A DNA stretch of 6,203 nucleotides from contig DASSAK010000033.1 in the NCBI GenBank assembly GCA_035685445.1, positions 1 through 6,203 on the forward strand, in the 5' to 3' direction. Every line of letters starts with the position of its first letter. The stretch's first letter is position 1. The notes under the pieces were generated by a model that saw nothing but the letters and a program-made list of their open reading frames with translations, searched no databases and was not told the DNA's origin. The stretch is from DRGT01 sp035685445 (GTDB lineage: Archaea; Thermoproteota; Nitrososphaeria; Nitrososphaerales; Nitrosopumilaceae). Below, in pieces: positions 5,791 to 6,203 of the stretch. The position numbers and the translations under genes are program-made.

Positions 5791-5817
5791 TTTTGCCTTT
5801 AGATAGCATGCCACAAA
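5778..5817. repeat. 12-bp inverted repeat formed by two divergent operator-like sites
   Basis: TTTGTGGCATGC (5778-5789) and GCATGCCACAAA (5806-5817) are perfect reverse complements separated by 16 nt. Each arm is the upstream element of one promoter module, pointing away from the other. The centres are about 28 bp apart, between two and three helical turns, so two bound dimers could interact. A hairpin in RNA is possible but unlikely to be the purpose, since both promoters point outward. Confidence 0.7.
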
Positions 5818-5842
5818 TTGTCAGGTATTGACTAATAATATT
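5805..5842 (+). promoter_or_regulatory. Composite promoter module 5 (52-residue ORF)
   Basis: AGCATGCCACA (5805-5815), 15 nt, box ACTAATAATATT (5831-5842), 17 nt, then ATG at 5860. The 12-nt box is identical to that of module 1, at the same spacing from the upstream element, although the 15 nt between are unrelated in sequence. That pattern points to selected elements, not a recent duplication. Confidence 0.65.
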
Positions 5843-5859
5843 TGCAATATACTGATTTT

Positions 5860-6018
5860 ATGAGTCAGTTAATTTTGAAAAGGCAACCTGAGCCAAAAAA
5901 TAATCTGGTTGAAAAAACACCAGTAGAAGAAGGAAAAAAACTTTCAACAATATCACATCCATATACCCAATCAGATCTGATGGGTTTAACATGGGTGTTT
6001 TCTGAAAAGGATTGGTAA
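5860..6018 (+). CDS. Small hypothetical protein (52 residues)
   Basis: A 52-codon frame starting ATG AGT CAG and ending in Lys-Asp-Trp before TAA. The N-terminal two thirds are charged and Pro-rich ('LKRQPEPKNNLVEK', 'VEEGKKLS'); the end has a more conserved look ('HPYTQSDLMGLTWVFSEKDW'). No signal peptide, membrane helix or Cys. I do not recognise the family. It is called mainly because the ATG sits 17 nt after promoter module 5, as expected for a leaderless gene, and because the composition is ordinary for a soluble protein. A secreted-protein gene starts 50 nt downstream on the same strand with its own strong ribosome site, so the two may be one transcript. The opposite-strand frame across this stretch (5858-6103) is low-complexity Leu/Phe-rich and is taken as a shadow. 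Confidence 0.55.
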   Translation: MSQLILKRQPEPKNNLVEKTPVEEGKKLSTISHPYTQSDLMGLTWVFSEKDW

Positions 6019-6054
6019 TAGATCCTACAGAATTGAAAAATGCTTGAAAAATTA

Positions 6055-6061
6055 GGAGGTG
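6055..6061 (+). promoter_or_regulatory. Strong Shine-Dalgarno site
   Basis: GGAGGTG, 7 nt before the ATG at 6069, is a near-ideal archaeal ribosome binding site and the only strong one in the window. It fixes the start of the last gene and implies that this gene is translated from a leadered or polycistronic mRNA, unlike the apparently leaderless genes nearby. Confidence 0.8.
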
Positions 6062-6068
6062 TAAAAGA

Positions 6069-6203
6069 ATGAAAAAATTAACTATTACGGCAATTTCGGC
6101 CATACTTGTAACAGCTTTAATTCTGCCCGCAATAAATTCAGCACATGCGGCAACAGTTGAAGATGGAAGATTACAGCTTTCACCAAAATCATTTGGTCCA
6201 AAA
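6069..6203 (+). CDS. Secreted protein, 5' end (partial)
   Basis: Only the first 45 codons are inside the window. A clear Sec signal peptide: MKK, hydrophobic residues 4-20 ('LTITAISAILVTALILP'), then 'AINSAHA' with likely cleavage after Ala27 or Ala28. The mature part begins TVEDGRLQLSPKSFGPK. 'GRLQLSP' resembles 'GRLNLSP' in the 441-residue secreted protein (residues 112-118), at the start of its first repeat, so the two may share a domain; that match is only seven residues. Surface or extracellular location is well supported; the function cannot be judged from this fragment. The start is fixed by GGAGGTG seven bases upstream. Confidence 0.8.
   Translation, partial: MKKLTITAISAILVTALILPAINSAHAATVEDGRLQLSPKSFGPK

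Noticed and set aside
2338..5817. A 3.4-kb mobile element bounded by inverted TTTTGTGGCATGC ends
   Set aside because: The same sequence occurs five times with a phased promoter box, which transposon ends would not have; no transposase and no target-site duplication were seen.
5858..6103. Minus-strand 81-codon open frame rich in Leu and Phe
   Set aside because: It is the complement of the Lys/Glu-rich 52-residue ORF and runs over the strong ribosome site and start of the last gene; low-complexity hydrophobicity is expected of such a shadow.

Overview
The window is AT-rich archaeal DNA, most likely from an ammonia-oxidising Nitrososphaerota (Thaumarchaeota; Nitrosopumilus/Nitrosarchaeum-like). 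The main clues are the C-terminal 'IPSWIKNNAKWW...' segment of the first gene, which I recall as typical of secreted thaumarchaeal proteins, the 'CKEGL...GKPACV' segment of the second, TATA-like boxes about 25 nt before start codons, and few Shine-Dalgarno sites. No database was searched.

Layout: (1) 2-586 (+), the 3' end of a fibronectin-type-III surface protein. (2) 609-1934 (+), a secreted protein with a duplicated unit of Cys-pair domain plus coiled coil. (3) 1966-2151 (-), a small zinc-ribbon protein. (4) 2152-2512, no protein gene, but a dense set of promoter-like modules and two strongly structured putative RNAs on the minus strand. (5) 2513-3379 (+), an uncharacterised protein with a probable winged-helix region. 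(6) 3376-3741 and 3784-5658 (-), a two-component operon: membrane Cache-HAMP histidine kinase followed by a stand-alone receiver. (7) 5659-5859, a divergent regulatory region. (8) 5860-6018 (+), a likely 52-residue protein. (9) 6069 onward (+), the start of another secreted protein.

The most notable observation is a composite promoter element present five times. It consists of GCAYGCCACA, exactly 15 nt, a 12-nt box resembling ACTAATAATATT, then 16-17 nt to either an ATG (three copies) or the region where a structured RNA begins (two copies). The copies drive, in order on the minus strand, putative RNA 2, putative RNA 1 and the zinc-ribbon gene. The remaining two are a back-to-back pair facing the kinase operon (through a 20-codon leader ORF) and the 52-residue ORF. 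The start codon of the winged-helix gene lies inside one of the GGCATGCC sites, so that protein is a candidate regulator of the set. The sequence thus suggests a small regulon of ncRNAs, a zinc-ribbon protein and a sensor kinase. The motif geometry is directly visible; transcription, regulator identity and function are inference.
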